NCBI GenBank assembly: GCA_949317995.1
Contig: OX439038.1
Coordinates: 68,644,659 to 68,708,658 of the forward strand
DNA length: 64,000 nt
From: Acholoe squamosa
Taxonomy: Eukaryota; Annelida; Polychaeta; Phyllodocida; Polynoidae
Direction: 5' to 3'
Made by a program: the position numbers and the translations under genes. This document shows, in pieces, positions 20,004-32,608 of the stretch. The stretch's first letter is position 1, and each line of letters starts with the position of its first letter. The notes below the pieces were generated by a model. That model worked only from the letters and a program-made list of their open reading frames with translations, was not told the DNA's origin and searched no databases.

Positions 20004-23000
20004 GGGTGTGAACTTTTTGTTGGTTGCAATTATTCGACGGGATTGGTTTGCAGACCATTGAACCAGGGCCCTTGAAGACGGATTTGGTCATTATGATATA
20101 TATCGCAGGTGTACAGCATTTTAGCTCTCTCCAGACAGCGCATCCCATATCCACCCAAGGTTTTTATTTCATTCTTCCCATGTGTTTAAATTTGCCGAAT
20201 TACTCGAGAAGACAGCAGCAACTAAACATGAGGAGTGAGTGCGTGTCAAGACAATAACACCTTCACAGCCTGTGCTAAGGATTATACAAGACTGGACTTT
20301 CTCTGAAAAGAGAGACAGTTTAGTGGCAAGTCTGCCTCTGGTAAGAGAACTACTGTGTCTTCTCATTTATATTTAAGCCACGTAAAATATGGAGACATAC
20401 AAAACCCGACACAGACCTTTTAACCCGAAAGTTGATAAAACTTTTATTTCTGGTGTTTACAATAGCTGAATTCGGTTTTGATGATTTTTTTTTAGTAAAG
20501 ACAATGTTTCACCTGGAAAAAGATCAAATAGTTCAATTCTCAGTGATAGGTCAATTAATGCATATGATCAGGTCACATCGGGAGAAATGGGAATGACCAT
20601 ACAACCTTGGTAACCCTATCACTTTAATTACTTCTAAACTGTAGACTCTTTGTCTGTTTAATGTCAATCAGTTATTATGGTGAGAACATGTAATTTGTAC
20701 ACAATGTACCGTATATTACATTCTCTAACGATGATTAAAATTAAGCTTCTTACTGGTCTATTGGTAAAAGAGACACACGTAAAATCCTTATTTATTGTTT
20801 ACATAATGTGTCTTGATTAAACACTCTGACTGTGTTCTATTGTGATTTTCCTCCATTTCCCCATCTGTGTCTTATTGTAAGCCTTCAAACGTTGAACAAT
20901 TTCTCTTCCCTTATATAAGAACCAATAATTGTTGAAATACGTTTTGTATTGTGCTGTGTAATGCTAAAAATGCTGAACTTGATTCTAACAGCTGCATTCG
21001 GGCAACTTGTCCACATATGGACAAGCCGCTCTAGCTAGCATTCTTGATTTGGACACAATGAATCAAGGCAATGGCCTTTAAAAGAAACCTAGCCCATTCT
21101 CATGATAGTATATTTTGTGAACCTTCAAGTCAGATAGATAGTCTGACATGGTTATTGGAATGTGTGTCACTATTTAGGAGAGCAATAGGTTTATCTGATG
21201 CATCTGATGACGCCAAGATAGCAAAATGCATCAGCTGCTACATTATCTATACATAGAAGATTTTGCAAAAAGATATCTTTATTTATAATAATGAAAGGTA
21301 TAGGATGATTGCATCAAATACTGGTGTTAGTCTTTTCTATCAATATTTGTCAAGGGAAATAACAAAACACCCTAGAGAAAAAGCTACAATGACCATCTGG
21401 ATGCACCCTTAGGCCTTACAGTGTTGTGCAAGCACACTTGCGATACATTATGGTCACCAGATGCATAAGATAAAAACCTGCTGCTTTCCCATATATGATG
21501 ACACATTTTCCAATATCCATAGCGGAATCTTTCTATTTAAATTGCAATATAAGATTATGAGTAAGATTATGCATATAGTGACACATAGTCCAATATCCAT
21601 GACAGAATCTTTCTATATTCAACTTGAAGGCTAACAAAAATATCCTATCTTGATAACAGGATAGGGACCATACTCTGTTTGAATGTCATTCGGCTTACCC
21701 CTTTCACTCTGATGAGAGGCCCATAGCCGGTCTAGTTAGTCTAATCTTACTCAATGTGTTACATTTGAACATCTATTTCTCAGTCAACAAGGACTGCACC
21801 CCAAGCCTTGACGCCGCCTATATGAAATTGCATGTAAACTCAAACGATTCCATTTGATTTTCTTCTGATTCATCTTTTGATTCCCTCCCCATTTTACATG
21901 TAATTTTGATTTCAGAAAGTTGTATAAAAATTGACGGCGTATTAACATATTCCATCAACGTTGTAGTGTTATGCTAATATGGCTATTGGACCACGGACTA
22001 TTGTAATCCCAGTATTTTATATTGGTATTTTGTCGCAGCGTCCATTCTGCTAACAACAAACATGAAATAAAAGGGCCAATATGATATATGGTGCTATACA
22101 ATTTCCAATTTTTTTCTATTCTTTTATTGAAAGATACTTTTCTGTAGGTCTTTAGCCCCAATCGATAGTAGTGACTTTTTATGCTTGTAATGACTTTCAA
22201 GTTCCGTCGACGATGTATATAACACAAAAAGAACCAATTTCACTCGAATTGCCTGTATCCTGACATTCCAGTCAACTTTAAGCATTGTTTAGCATCTAGT
22301 CGAGGGTGTTCCATTGTGCAGTGTCTTATTCTGGTGTTGAATTAAGTATCGTTCTAGATATTGTCATTTTCTTTGTTAAAGAAGTGTGAGAAAATCAGAG
22401 GAAGGGCATTTTCTTTGCCTGGAATATTTTCCATCCATTCCTTTCGGTTTCCCATATTTATGAATTCTTGTCAGACGTAGCTGCTGTATAGACATCAATC
22501 CTGAGATCCCTTAATTTGACATGGTCACTATATCATATATGTGCGGTCGGCAGTTTAGAAGGTACAACAATAAAAACTAGTTCATATATTTGAATGATCT
22601 GGGTGGTCTTAATTTAATATTAGAGAATAAACATTATGTGTAGCTTGTTATAGTGCAGATCTCGGAATGTAAAAAAAATACTCAAAAATACCAATGGGGT
22701 AATGCTGAAAATTGTGTATGGACATTAATCTGTATGAAATAAAGGAAGTTACACCCATTCATGTTTTACTTGTACTTTACTCTCATAATTCTCAAAGAAT
22801 GATTTTAAAGAAGGATTCCAAGGTCGATTCAAATTATCCAAAATCTGAGATCACTGGAGAGTCTGGCCATACTTTATCACTATGGAGTATGGTCTATCCC
22901 AAGTATAAAACAAGGCGACCCACATGTTATAGTTTGCTTCATCAGTGTTCATAGAGGAAAACAATAATCAAAATGACATACGTTTAGATTCTAATCAATC

Positions 23001-23628
23001 AATTTTTAAATTTAAGTTGGGACTCCCGGCCATCATTTACTGCTGTATGGGTTAAAGGGGGATTGTGATATTCTGTTTCCATTAGTCTAACGTTTAGTTT
23101 CGCCACCCAAGGGATAATAAACAATGTCTCATGTGCTGCCATCAGGTGCCTCTTTCTATAACTAAGATCACTCCTTGAAATAAAGGACCCATAGGAGGTT
23201 AAAACGAAATGCGTACATGTTTGGATTTTAAAGGATTACCCCGCCCCCCCCCGCTTCCATTGAAATAAACAATAAGCAGTGCTAGTCCCACTTAACGGAT
23301 TTTATCAGAAGTTATTTAAAAGGCCCGGCCCATCCGTTCTTCTTCACACCTACACACGTATACCTGTGATGTGACCGGTCAGTATGCTTCCTTTTAACCC
23401 CCCCCCCCCTCACATACACTCCAACAGCATCGCCTTTATGGTGCTCTGACTTCTCCCCGCCCAGGTGGGCAGCCAACATCAAAGGGCAGACCTGGTACGG
23501 TCACCCCTTCCACCTTCCACTGAGCGCCGCGAAGATGCGCGGTTCCTAATAAGGCGCAAAACTCTCCTATCAGGTTCTGTGAACTCACACTTTCAGTACC
23601 GCACCTGTACCAGGAGAGTGCTGCTTAC

Positions 23629-23787
23629 CTCTTAAGTAGCCGCCCTCTACGTCCAGGTGCGACCGGATCAAAGAGAAGCCCTGGAGCTGCCCTCTCTCAC
23701 CCTCCACCAGAGCGGCTCCTACCAGCCTGAGCTGCTCACCTGGGCTCAACACCTGGACAGCTGAGTAACGCAGGTGGTAGCCTGGGC
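23629..23787 (-). CDS. Candidate isolated exon, unknown protein, minus strand
   Basis: On the minus strand, CCCACCTGTAG precedes and GTAAGC follows a 159-base open segment that is phase 1 at both ends. It encodes GPGYHLRYSAVQVLSPGEQL, then RLVGAALVEGERGQLQGFSL and IRSHLDVEGGYLRG. Composition and GC content look coding. I do not recognise the family. No partner exons were confirmed on either side, and the opposite strand also has short open stretches. It lies just upstream of the zinc-finger gene, so it could belong to a divergent gene or be chance. Confidence 0.3.
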
Positions 23788-23800
23788 CTACAGGTGGGGA

Positions 23801-23807
23801 TATAAGG
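23801..23807 (+). promoter_or_regulatory. Possible TATA element of the zinc-finger gene
   Basis: TATAAGG sits 183 bases upstream of the proposed ATG at 23984, in GC-rich sequence. It would give a short leader. The evidence is only the motif and its position. Confidence 0.3.
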
Positions 23808-23983
23808 GTGGTTGTGTGCAGGAATGGGGGTGCATTGCTACCTGACCTACAGCCAAGCTGACCACCTGTTCTACAATAATCCACGTTCAACATACATTTG
23901 TCAACTTGCTGTGTCGTGTCCAAGGTTCACCTCGTCTTCCCCCTCGCTAGTCGCGATCCCTCCACTCCAGTATGCTGGATACC

Positions 23984-26037
23984 ATGGTGGCACCGCGACC
24001 AGGGTAAATTTTCTTTCAGCTGTTTCTTTTTAGACCATTTTTTGCTCGTTTTTTCATCACTATCCTTTAAAAAACATGAATCAGTAAGTCGCTGATTATG
24101 TCTAATCAGTGAAGGCAATGGTATTTTTGTACAATGTGGATATTGTTTATTGTATGTAATTCACGTCGTATGTACACGGTATATGGTGGAAAATATTCTT
24201 GGATAACTTGTCTAATTCCTTGGTTCTTTTTTCTCCCTATAGGTGTCAGCCCCTGCCTAACATCGCTACCTTCCTGGCCGGCATGCCGCAGCGTGTCGCC
24301 ACTGATGGTTTCTATATCCCGTCACCAGCGCCTACCACCAGTACCACGCCCAGTTTCAGCTTCCCCATCACCAGTGCTCTGGAACGTGTCCCCCATGCCT
24401 GCACTACGCCCCCCAACACGCCTAGGGGGCTGGAGGTTGCCGCTACTATCGCCAAGATGGGGCAGCGCGTAGCTGATGACGGCTTCTACATTCGCTCTCC
24501 AGCTGAAGGCAGTACAGGTGTCACCGCCTTCACCTTTGATGACCTGGTGCCGTGCACAGTGGGTCGTGACGTACCCTGTGACGTAGCTGACATAAAGACG
24601 CCGCCGATCACACCCAGAGGCCGACAGGTGGCGCTGATGCTGACCAGTATGCGACGCAAGGGGTGTCGGGACGCTGCCCCCTACGTCATGTCACCGCTGG
24701 TGCGTGACCTTGACGTAACACGACAAGATGACCTCGCAGCCTCCAACGTTTTCTCCTTCTCCGACGCTGATCTTACCTCCCTAATGACGCCTCAACAATC
24801 TCTACCTACTCAGGAGGTTCATGTCACTAATGACGTGACGTCACGAACTGACCTCTTTGACCATCACTACAATCGCCATCCTCTGCCATCGCCACTCTCT
24901 CTTCCGGTGCGACAAGGACAAGCTTTAGTAGCGGATGACCGGAAGCAGGACGACACGTCCTCCCAACACGTCCTCATCATTGAGCCTGTGTCGTCGTTCA
25001 CGTCTGCCCTGTCAATTTCTCCTGACTTCGACATCAGTGCCCCAGAGTATGGCCTGAGTCCAGCAGAGACAGCAAAACATGCCAGGAGGACGTGTCGGCG
25101 ACCACAGCGCTACATGGACGTAGACGTAGTTCAACCTGTCCCGCCAACACCACCGCGCACAGTACGTCCACGACGTGTCCAACCACGCCAGAACATCAGC
25201 AGAGGCAGCGTCCACAAACCTTGTGAGTAAATTCACAAACTTGTATGTACATGTACATCTGAATCACATGCGGTATGCCAAGCCAGGTGACATTTATATA
25301 AAGTCGCACGTAATTTCGTTGACCATTAGCCTATTCCACTAAACCACTGCCATGTGTTTAATCTGATCAATCAATTCCACAGCAAAGAAGAAGAAACCTA
25401 CCAAGCAAGATCCCCCCAGCATTGTGACGACACCTACAACCAGAGATCAAACGGAAGACGCAGACTCCGTCCCATCCGGGTGGTCGCCGCGCCCCAAGCA
25501 GCGTGCTGGGCGAAACCGGAAGTCGTTGCCTTGCCCTATGTGTGATCGGGTGTTCACGACGGCGTTCAGCCTGCGGCAGCATGCCAATACACACACCGGG
25601 GCACGGCCCTATGTGTGTGACATCTGTAACAAGGACTTTGCACAAGTGAGCCCTTTAGGCCTCTTATGAAATGCAGACCTCAAAAATTGCCATCGCATTG
25701 AGGCACCCATCATTTCCCATCAAACATTCTATTTACATGCAGTTGTTGGCTCTGCTGTTGATATCTATGCGTATCTCCATTTAGTATATTGTTGCATATT
25801 GTCTAGTACCATTTTATCATTTTCCAGGTGACGACCCTGCGCACACACCGCCGGCTACATACAGGAGAGCGCCCCTACCCTTGCAGACACTGTGACAGGT
25901 CGTACAGCGACTACTCCTCCTGGACCAAACATGAACGGACCCACACAGGGACACGCCCCTACAGCTGTGATGGGTGTGGCACAGCCTTCACACAGTCTGG
26001 GAACCTCAAGAGGCACCAGAGAAGCTGCAGGGGCTAG
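23984..26037 (+). CDS. C2H2 zinc-finger protein, four exons, 490 residues
   Basis: Exons: 23984-24003, 24243-25222, 25383-25645, 25828-26037. Donors are GTAAAT, GTGAGT and GTGAGC; acceptors are CCCTATAG, TTCCACAG and TTTTCCAG. All phases (2, 1, 0) join without a break. ATG 23984 lies in ACCATGG; ATG 23972 is in frame upstream and possible. Residues 13-158 hold three copies of a motif [TPPxTPRG]-VA-xxM-xRVAxDGFYIxSP (copy 1 lacks the TPRG start), each followed by FSF/FTF. The middle is Ser/Pro-rich. KKKKPTK (335-341) is a likely nuclear signal. Fingers: C384/C387/H400/H404, C412/C415/H428/H432, C440/C443/H456/H460 and C468/C471/H484/C488 (final ligand Cys). The third intron splits finger 2. 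TGE/TGA/TGT-RPY linkers mark a DNA-binding array. It is probably a sequence-specific transcription factor; the orthology group was not recognised. Confidence 0.9.
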
Positions 26038-26394
26038 ATGATGAAGCTACAGTCAACTGATGCTCAGGGAAACCCTAGGTTTTGTTCACCTGTCTGGATG
26101 ATGCACTGCGCTGTGGTTCATAAAGTATATTGCTATTGTTATGTAAATTATACATCCATGCTGTATAAATGTTTCTAGCCAAAATCCATACCATGTATCT
26201 GCTCTGAAGATTGAAATACTAAACCAGGGTCAGGTAGGCCCTTGTAGACTTATCGTTAGTTATTTCAGTAGTTATTTATCGGGCCTATAACAATCGCCGT
26301 TTTATATTATCTGTGGTAATTTGTACATATAATTATGTAAATTACAAATTGTTAAACCTAATTAATTGGGCTGGCCCCAGCCCTTGGTATTTTT

Positions 26395-26400
26395 AATAAA
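26395..26400 (+). terminator. Polyadenylation signal of the zinc-finger gene
   Basis: AATAAA 358 bases after the stop, followed within 12-20 bases by an A run. The 3' UTR is AT-rich and repeat-free. Confidence 0.75.
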
Positions 26401-27821
26401 ACCCGTTTTGAAAAAAAAAATGTTTTTCTGTTTCTTTCTGCCCGATGTTGCCTATGATTATCATAAATGCAGGGATGTAAGTTTTCAGTCTGATTTCAGA
26501 GTTTGAGGTGTCTACTAGATTTTCTTTTCTCAGATCATTTTACAGTGAATTCAAAACAGTATAGGGCCTATTCATAATGTTGCATACACCCTGACTTACA
26601 TCCCTGCAAAGGAAGGTTTGCTTGTCACGGGTGTAACGACCAGGGGCCTATTTCATTATATATGATCAGTCCAAAATATCATAGATAGATTGTAGTGACG
26701 TTAGATTTCTTTGATCGTTCACAGAGGGTGGTATCTCTGACAGTGGTGTCGTCAGGGATAAGCTTGTTGTGGAAGCAGCCTGTCTTACTTGTAAGGACGA
26801 TGTGAACAATATACAGAATTAAAATTATCATTGTTACTATTGCAAGGAAAATATGAGAACCTGGGTCATCATCAATATCAGATGACTTTTACTTAGATTA
26901 GTGCATTGACCTCGCTCTGACCCCTTTACCGCCCAGGTGCTATACTTTAGGATATATTTAGTATGCCTTCTACAAAGGCTATTTTTGACTCTGTCTGATT
27001 CCTACCCGGGTGACTCTCATTTCTAGTTCTATTCATGTACTATAATGGGTACATCCATTGCAAGGTGTGCCATGATGTGTACACACACCGGGAATGTGTG
27101 CACGATATATCGAGGCTATATACACATTCCTCAATGGAAGTTTGAGCTTTCCCCTAAGTGACTCATTCTTCTAAATGATGTATCAGTGATAAGGATGGCA
27201 TTTGAATGCATCCTGCCGTGAGTCATCTAGGATTTAGGAAAGAAGGTATACACCCTCGAATCTCACATGGCGAAAAATGCTCCAAATATCTTCACGATTT
27301 TGAATCTACATTTTGCCATTAAATTTGCAAGGAATATAACTACAGCACTGAGTGTAAAACGTAATCAATCTTGCGATTTTAGGCCAGAGGATTATCATCA
27401 TGCCGAGGATATAGAATGCATAGAGATAAAACAATCAATAAAGGCAAAATATCGGTTCAAGACAACACAAGTGCCTCCGTGTTCTATACACCCTACTGTA
27501 GTTATATCCCTTGCGAATTTGGGGTTGGTCCAAAAATCGAAACATATTTCAGCCCCTTTTTGTCATGTGGGATTGGCCTTTCCCTTGCTCTAGAAAGGGC
27601 ACACCATCCACTTTGGGACTACACCAGACTACAAACACGTTTTTAAAAGCACAGTTTAAAAAATATGGGGTGCCCCCCATTGGAGAACATGTCAAATTTA
27701 TGATTTCTAACATTTTTTTCTGATAAAGTTCCCTTAGCTTCTTCTGGTGCGTCTCTGGCTATCATTATGACTGTATATACATTGTAGTTGACTCCTGGGA
27801 AGTCCGATTTGTTAAGGGCTA

Positions 27822-28116
27822 TTGTGAAAAGATTGGGAAGTGGATCCTCACAAAAGCTAACGTACCTCGCAGTACTGTAATGGAACTGGTTCCGTGATTG
27901 GTTCCACCTTCCCATTGTAGATAGACCAGGGAATTGAAGGAACTAGCCAGGAATTGTGTCTCAATGGGGAAGTATTCACCAATTCCCAACCACTCCTAAA
28001 CCACTTCTATGACCAATTATCGTTTGTCAACCCAAAAGAGAATTGATTCCTTCAGGTTAGTGAGTTCTGTTTTGGGAAATCACCTCCAGCATAATTAGTT
28101 CCCAATCTTTTCACAA
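27822..28116. mobile_element. Short TIR element (TTGTGAAAAGATTGGGAA ends)
   Basis: Perfect 18-base inverted ends: TTGTGAAAAGATTGGGAA at 27822-27839 and TTCCCAATCTTTTCACAA at 28099-28116. Weaker matching continues outward (AGGGCTA against AGGGGTCCG). Internal landmarks AATTGATTCCTT and GGGAACTGGTTCC-like blocks recur, inverted, in the copy at 61177-61540. No coding capacity. Confidence 0.85.
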
Positions 28117-28344
28117 CGGACCCCTGGTAGCCTCCTAGTTACAGGTAGACAAGATACATACATGGTCATAAAAATAACACTGACACTACATCTCTTTGCA
28201 AGTCAACGTTACTATCGAGGAAATGGTCACTCGGTGTATTTAAAAGACGTGGCCTTGAAACCCTGAAAAAATAAACAATTTAGCTAAGTACATTTATGAC
28301 CCTAGCATGAAAGATGACACAGGCTCATGTTTTACAAGAGAAAG

Positions 28345-28520
28345 GCTTATGCAACCAGGTCCTCAGGTGGTTTAAAAGCTACTTAGAAGACAGACAACAA
28401 ACTTCACACTTGTACATCAGAAGGCATCCAGTACTGAGGCTCCCACCTGGCAATCCACAGATCTAGTGTTGTACCATGTTATCAATGATGACTGCAACCA
28501 GGCTAATTCAAAATGACCTC
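28345..28520 (+). pseudogene. LINE-type reverse transcriptase fragment
   Basis: The + strand frame reads NQVLRWFKSYLEDRQQT, the LxWFxSYLxxRxQ signature of non-LTR (Jockey/CR1-like) reverse transcriptases. In another frame, LVLYHVINDDC follows, reminiscent of LGPLLFxIYINDL. No longer frame survives and the YxDD block was not found, so this is a short dead piece. Confidence 0.6.
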
Positions 28521-28861
28521 TATACTGGATATGTGCTTGGCGATGTAACTATCAACTATCAAAAAGGATTGTGCTGACCCATATAAAATGCTGGATAAAT
28601 CGTAGTCAATATGAATGGGAAACTCTGAAGTGTAATGGCTGAATTTTACTACATATACCTATACAGTCTAACTGGGTAGAAAATTCTGTTGATAAAAGGC
28701 GTGTCTGCAGCAGAGACAGAGTCAGCTGAAAATTAGGAAAGACCTAGATTAATGTGTCACTAATGATTTATGGGTAAATGAGTGAACACACGTACTACAT
28801 CGTATTTAATGTGTCTTCTCAGTGCCCCACAATGAACTCCTATATGGTGCTTTTGTACTGA

Positions 28862-28922
<61 letters not shown>

Positions 28923-28942
28923 TAGCATGAAAGATGACTACC

Positions 28943-29011
<69 letters not shown>

Positions 29012-29020
29012 TCATATATA

Positions 29021-29088
<68 letters not shown>
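28862..29088. repeat. Three long TA microsatellite blocks
   Basis: TA runs at about 28862-28920, 28950-29007 and 29023-29088, separated by ACTAGCATGAAAGATGACTA and GCATCATATATGCA. The spacer ACTAGCATGAAAGATGAC resembles CCTAGCATGAAAGATGACAC at 28302, so a short segment was copied. Confidence 0.95.
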
Positions 29089-29090
<2 letters not shown>

Positions 29091-29950
29091 CCTATTTCTC
29101 GGCATAATAATGAAAAGCTCCCTACAGTCGTGAAAATACAGAATTATTGTTTGCATATAATATGCGAGTGTTTAACAAGACCACTGAAATGTCACATCAA
29201 GAATTGCATAGAATCTATAAAAGATGGTTTCTTGGTGGAATGAAGAAAGGGGAATCTATTTGGTATCATTAATGATTTGTCAAAAGAAGTTAGCAAACGT
29301 AATTGACCATGCACGGGGGCAATGGAAAAAAAAAAGAAGCTAGGAGTAGCTGTATATTAGTGCAGCCCAATGTATACCGAAGGGTCATTTTATGGAATCA
29401 ACTAGAAAAGCACCCAACAACACTGAAAAGATGAGAAATTCACGACGTCAAATGCTGGTTATCGGACCAGCGGTCTGTCTCATGCAAGTGAAACTAATGT
29501 AATATTGCCTTAATGTAGGTCGTCCTCCGATTTTCGACCTAGGGCTTAAACGTTTCTAGGATAAGCTATACATTTGTATTGGATATCGGATGTCTTTATG
29601 GCTTGGTATTTATGTGTTTTTTTTTCTATCTTCTTGGTTTTGGCATCTTATGAAAAGCACACTTGTTCGATTAATTTGAGCCAAAATAACGCCTTTCAAC
29701 AACGAGAACTTTATTATATATGGTGATGAAAAATACATGGCAAGTATTAAATTTAGGATTGCATCTATGAATTAAAATTTTACGAATTACAGTTATGTCA
29801 TTCCTGTTCTCCACGGTGATGCATGCACCTTATAACTACTCACATAACTTGTACACATGTCAATAAAATGCTGCTATTTTAAGGTATATGCCACATATAG
29901 CAATGACCTATGTAAACCTATTCTATACTGCACTCTTGCTAGTACCATGC

Positions 29951-29951
<1 letters not shown>

Positions 29952-30004
<53 letters not shown>
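29952..30004. repeat. CT microsatellite
   Basis: About 26 uninterrupted CT units. Confidence 0.96.
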
Positions 30005-30006
<2 letters not shown>

Positions 30007-30646
30007 AGATTTTTGCCATTTAAAAATGAAATAACCATAGGGCTAAGTATTGTTTCCAGTTACCCGACCGACCCCAGAAAAAACAGGGCCAAAAGGTTGT
30101 TTTTTTTTTGTCGATTTTCAAGAATTTTGTCTAATTTTTTCATATTTTAAAGAAATTTTTCATTACATTTTGTCATGCATTTCCTTATCCTTTTCGTGTT
30201 CTTCTGCTCTCTTACATTTATGATTTTCCCGTCATTATTCTACAATGAAATCAAAGAATTGGATACATTTTTTATATGTGCCCTAACATTTCCTATATGT
30301 GGCCCAACAGGGGAGAACGAGCCTCCGAGGGGGGGGGGGGGGTTAGTACTTGATAGACTACGCAATTATTTTTGAAAGATGTAATATACATGCTGCCTGC
30401 GGATAATCGACTTGTGCAAATCATGGTGATACATACAGCCCCTAAGAGGCTTTAGTTATGTCTTTAGTAATATCGTAATGATCTACACCCAAAATGATGC
30501 CTGCCTGATGTAATTTTGTACAACTGATTGAGCGCTACACTATTTCTTTCCTGTTGCCGTGTTTTGGCCGATCTGAAAAACGTACATGTATGATTTCTGC
30601 CAATAAACTTGTTAAAACTCAAACTCAAAACTCAAAGTACTTGTTT

Positions 30647-31202
30647 TGGCCACCAGGGGGCAGTGTATGTATAAAACACTGACAAATATGCTAAAAAAAG
30701 CTTTAGTCCAATTTTTGATAAGGAATCATGTGGTATGCTTAAAATAAGTCCATCTCCACTGAAAATGTTCCATTTTTGGAATGTTGGTTGCCATGGAAAC
30801 ATAGAAAATTGGTAGATAAGGCAATTTCTGGTTGCCATGGAAACCACTCCCTATTCCAATTGTGAATTATTGCCACAAACTTTTTTGAAATTCTTTCAAG
30901 AACCCAGAATCGAAAACAGAGCTCAAAAATTCCCTCTAGAACCAATTTTATGACAAAAACATCACATTTCTTTGGTTATTTTTCCACAAAAATGTAATTT
31001 TTGCATTATTGGTGTTTATGATAGGATATAATGCATTTGGAGCTTATTTCCCATTTTCAGATGTACAAAGCAACCTAACTTTGAGAAGCAATATCAGCGA
31101 AACTAACGGGGATATTTTAGATCAATACTAAACTTTAAAGCCCATGACTTAAACTTTAAATGCCATTTCCCCCCAGGAGGCACGTTTTGCCTCGCCTGGC
31201 CA
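30647..31202 (+). mobile_element. TGGCCACCAGGGGGC repeat, copy 2 (556 bp)
   Basis: Begins TGGCCACCAGGGGGCAGTG and ends CCCCAGGAGGCACG...GCCTCGCCTGGCCA. The outer TGGCCA is inverted at the ends. GGTTGCCATGGAAAC occurs twice near the middle. The same layout is present at 37431-37927 and, more diverged, from 2434. Probably a non-autonomous DNA transposon; no coding capacity. Confidence 0.72.
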
Positions 31203-32608
31203 CATATAAATGTAAAAAATAAATTAAAAAGACAAGAAAAAATCCGACCTACCGACCCTCCATTTTCAAGTCCAGTAACTGGAAACACAGCTTTATTTTT
31301 TTGGCCTAACAATAATAATGAATCTACATAATTTGGTGGGGCAGTGTAATATAATATCAAGTGAAGGCCTGACCATGCGATATAAGCCGTGTCTTGTAAT
31401 AATCTTTCCTGGTACCATTCAAAAGAGACCATGCATGGTCTGGGTCATCCTTGGGCTTTGTGATAACGTATTCCCTTTTAGGGACATAATATGCATATAT
31501 GGGCATTGCATTTATTTTACAGGGTTTGATTCAATACAATTATATCTACATGGTTTTGAGGAGAATCTGCACAATGTTTCTCATAGTACAATTACCTTGA
31601 CCACGTGTACGTAATGATTGCCCGCAGCTGTGAGATTGCTAGAAACCTCCAGACGGGTAGGAGGGGCATTCTCCAAAATTAGTTCTTAGACCAGTGGGTG
31701 AACATACCAGGCAGGTGGACACGTAGAATACTTGATATGGTAGAGTGAGTTGGAATAAGATTAGAAACAGGGGTCAAGGGGCGGGGGCTGCAGGGGGGGG
31801 CATACCTTTTAAGCGGCTGAAGGACGCCCATATCTCACATCTCCACAGGACCTCACACCGACCACACCTGTACTATACCTGCTACCACAGGCAGACCTCT
31901 AAGGTGGGATTATCACTGTTTCTATGCTATAATTTTATGTAAGCAAATGATAAGCTTTATGGCACTTAATTTCATGGCACCCCGGTTCAATGCAATGCAT
32001 CTGTAACAACTTAGAATGTACCGGGAAGTTGTTTCTATTATGCAGGGTGTTCTTTCAGGCTAGCAAAGATAATACCGGTAAACAGAAAACTAGTGGTATT
32101 GAAAACCTACGTCCTAGTCTCCACATTCTATAATTATTGTCCAAAAGACATGGAAGAATGGTGGCAATGATAGCCACCCTGCATGGTCTGTCTGCAGGAT
32201 GCCTCAATTCGTAGGGGCACGAAAATCTAAGCTCACATGTACACACAGAGCAGTGGATCGATTCTGAGATATTCAAATTCGATGGCCTTAAAAGGGTATT
32301 GAATGTCTGATCCAATGAAATTTATATATTGAGCTTTGCATGAAATTGTTTGACTTTGAAACTCTGGCAAAGTTCAGTCAAAACAGGTACTACTACAGTT
32401 TCCTACAGTCATAATCAACTAGTGCCTCGAGGGATAAGCATGGATACCAAAAAGTAACCATAGGAAAAAAGTGAAATTTGTTTAAGGGGTAGCCAAATGA
32501 ACCCACCAAGTGACTAAAACCATAAACTGTCTGTTCACAGGTCTGCTGAGGCCAGGCGGGGAGATGGTTTTAAACTCTTGATGATTTTGTTAATTTCAGA
32601 CAGTAATC

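Larger units (their letters stand above)
18681..23628. other. Intergenic stretch between RGK gene A and the zinc-finger gene
   Basis: Contains the RGK 3' UTR at its start, a long foldback (19560-20003) and otherwise AT-rich sequence with no recognised gene. Open frames of 60-90 residues (for example 22712-22954) show no domain. GC and C-runs rise after about 23230 toward the next gene. Confidence 0.65.
26401..32599. other. Intergenic stretch between the zinc-finger and secreted-protein genes
   Basis: Holds a TIR element (27822-28116), a LINE reverse-transcriptase fragment (about 28345-28520), TA runs (28862-29088), a CT run (29952-30004), a TGGCCACCAGGGGGC repeat (30647-31202) and otherwise unassigned AT-rich DNA. 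A 5' non-coding exon of the following gene probably lies at its right end but could not be placed. Confidence 0.65.

Noticed and set aside
23585-23923. Full 112-residue minus-strand open frame taken as a single gene
   Set aside because: Only the part 23629-23787 has coding-like composition and splice borders; the rest overlaps the zinc-finger leader.
27267-27593. 108-residue open frame
   Set aside because: No recognisable motif, no Kozak context and no splice support.
28822-29243. Frames reading IYIYIYIY
   Set aside because: Translation of TA microsatellites.
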